Shown one piece after another: positions 58,601 to 61,600 of a stretch of DNA of 64,000 nucleotides. The notes under the pieces were generated by a model that saw only the letters and a program-made list of their open reading frames with translations, was not told the DNA's origin and made no database searches. How positions within the stretch are numbered: position 1 is the first letter of the stretch; each line of letters starts with the position of its first letter. The position numbers and the translations under genes were made by a program. Source of the stretch: JAJDXW01 sp965202895 (GTDB lineage Bacteria; Pseudomonadota; Gammaproteobacteria; HK1); contig OZ241901.1 in NCBI GenBank assembly GCA_965202895.1, positions 4,464,001 to 4,528,000 on the forward strand, in the 5' to 3' direction.

Positions 58601-61600
58601 CCCGCTCACCGCGTCCAGGGTCACCGCGAACGAGAGCACCGCCGTCGAACCCATCGCCCCCTCCGCCACGCTCGGCGACGAGATCGACACCGTCGGCGGG
58701 CCGTCGTCGTCGGTGATCGTTCCCGTGCCGGTGTCCGCCGTCTGCCCCGCCGCGACGGCCAAGGTCGCGTTCACCGGGCCGCTCAACGTCACCACCACCG
58801 TCTCGTCCGCCTCGTCCGTGCCGTCGCCCGCCACCGTCACCGCGACGCTCCGGCTCGTCTCCCCCGCCGCGAAGGTCAGCGTCCCCGCCGCCAGCGCCGT
58901 GTAGTCCGTCCCCGCCGCCGCCGTGCCGCCCGTCCCCTCCGCATAGTCCACCGTCACCTGCTTCCCGCTCACCGCGTCCAGGGTCACCGCGAACGAGAGC
59001 GCCGCCGTCGAACCCATCGCCCCCTCCGCCACGCTCGGCGACGAGATCGACACCGTCGGCGGGTCGTCGGCGTCGGTAATGGTCAAGGTCACGCCGGACG
59101 GGTCCACCGCCCCGTCGCCGCCCGTCACCGTGGCCGACACCGCGACGGACTTGTCCGGCTGGTCCCGCGGCGGGGTGTCGTCGACCGCGGTGACCGTCAC
59201 CTCGCCCGCGCTCGTCATCTGCCCCGCCGCCACGGTCAAGGTCGTCCCCGACTGCGTGAAGTCGCCGGCCGCCGCGCCCGTCCCCGCGGCCGCCGACACC
59301 GTGATCGTCGTCGCCTCGGTCGCGGCCCGGTTCAGGGTCGCGGTCACCGTCGAGACCCCGCCGGCCTCCGAGACCGACGTCGGGTCGAGCACCAGGGTCA
59401 CCGTCGGCGCGTCGTCGTCTTCGAGGGTCAGGGTCACCGCGGACGGCGCCGCCACGCCGTTGCCGCCCGACGCCGTCCCCGACACCTCCACCGACTCGTG
59501 CGGCTCGCTGGCGGTGTCGTCGGTCGCCGTCACCGTCACCGTCCCGGTGCTGGCCGTGGCGCCGGCCGCGATGGTCAGCTTCGTCCCCGACTGCGTGAAG
59601 TCGCCGGCCACCGCCGGAGACACCGCCGCGGCCGACACCGTCACCGTCACCGCCTCGCTCGACTTGCCCGACAGCTCCGCGGTCACCGTCGATGCCGTCG
59701 TCGCCCCCGTCCCGCCCTCGGCAATCGTCGAGGGCGTGAGCACCAGGGTCACCGTCGGCAGCGCCTCGTCCTCGGCAATCGTCAACGCCGCGTTCGACGG
59801 CGCCGCCAGCCCGTGGCCGCCCGCCGCCGTCGCCGACACCGTCACCGACCGGTCCGGCTCGTGCACGTCGTCGTTCGCGGTCCCCGCCGCGCGGACCGTC
59901 ACCTCGCCCGTGCTCGTCGTCCGCCCCGCCGCCACCGTCAGGGTCGTCGCCGTGCTCAGCACGAAGTCGGCCGCGACCGCGTTCGCCCCCGCCGCCGCCC
60001 CTACCGTCAGGGTCACCGCCTCGCTCGACGTGCCGTTCAGCACCGCGGTCACCGTCGCCACCCCGCCGTCCTCCGAGATCGACGAGGCGGACAGCCGCAA
60101 CGTCACGGCCAGCGCCGCGTCGACGAGGGTCAGCTCCGCGCCCGTGACCGTCCCCGCCCCTTGGCGGTTCCGCGCCGTCCCCCCGACCGTCACCCGCCGG
60201 TCGGCCACCCGCCTCGCCTCGTTCACCGCGGTGACCGCCACCGTGTCCGCCGCGTTCGCCGTCGCCCCCGCCGCGATGACGATGGCCGCGTCCTCCCCCA
60301 CCGTGTACGCGCCGGACACCGGCGCCACCGTCACCGTCGTCCACTGGCTCGACGGATGGCTCAAGGTCGCGCCCACCGTCGTGGCCCCGCCGTCCTCCCG
60401 GACCGAGGCGTCCGCCACCGACAGGGTCACCGTCGGCGCGGCCTCGTCGTCGACGAGCAGCAGCGGCGCGCCGGCCACCGCCGCGTTCACCCCCTGGTCG
60501 TTGCTCGCGCTGCCGGTCACCCTCGTGGTCCGGTCCGGTGCGTCCGTGGCGTCGTCCACCGCGGTGACCGTCACCGTGTCCGCCGCGTTCGCCGTGGCCC
60601 CCGCCGCGATGACGATGGCCGCGTCCTCCCCCACCGTGTACGCGCCGGGCGCCGCCGCCACCGTCACCGTCGTCCACGCGCTCGACGGATGGCTCAAGGT
60701 CGCGCCCACCGTCGTGGCCCCGCCGTCCTCCCGGATCGAGGCATCCGCCACCGACAGGGTCGCCGTGGGCGCGGCCTCGTCGTCGGTGATGGTCAGGGCC
60801 CGGCTCGCCGGGGCCTCCACGCTCCCCGCGCTGGACGCCGCGCCGGACACCGGCGCCGCCTTGTCGGGCGCGTCCGTGGGGTCGTCCACCGCCGTCAACG
60901 TCACCGTGTCGGTGCTGGTCGTGCGCCCCGCCGCGAAGGTCAGCGTGGAATTCGCACCCAGCGTGTAGTCGCCGGCAGGCGACGGCGCCACCGTCACCGT
61001 CACCGCCGCGCTCGGCCTCCGGTCCAGGGTCGCCATCACCGTCGAAACCCCGCCCGACTCCGACACCGACCCCGGCGACAGCGACAGCACCACCCGCGGG
61101 GTCTCGTCGTCGTCGGCGATGACCAGGGTCCGGTTCGCCGGCGACGCCGCCCCGCCGCCCGCGGCGGCGCCGGACACCACCACCTCCTTGTCCGGCGCGT
61201 CCACGGGGTCGTCCACCGCCGTCAACGTCACCGTCCCGCGGCTCGCCGTCGCCCCCGCCGGGATGGTCAGGGTCGTCCCCGCCTGCGTGAAGTCGCCCGC
61301 CACCGCGCCGGTCGACGCCACCGCCGACGCCCGAACCGTCACCGTCACCGCCGCCCCCGCCGCCCTGTCCAGCGACGCGGTCACCGTCGCCGCGCCGCCC
61401 GACTCCGACACCGACCCCGTGGACAGCAACAGCGACACCGACGGCGGAGCCGCCCCGGGCGCCGTCCGGTTGGCGATGATCAGCGTCGCCGACGGCGGCG
61501 ACCGCACGTCGCCGCCCGCCGCCGTCCCCGACACCGACACCCTCTTGTCCGACGTGCTCCCCGGATCGTCCACCGCCGTCAACGTCACCGTCCCGGTGCT

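Noticed and set aside
56930..60029. 973-bp direct repeats as ends of a composite transposon
   Set aside because: The repeats encode adhesin modules in frame and contain no transposase or terminal inverted repeats. Internal gene duplication explains them.
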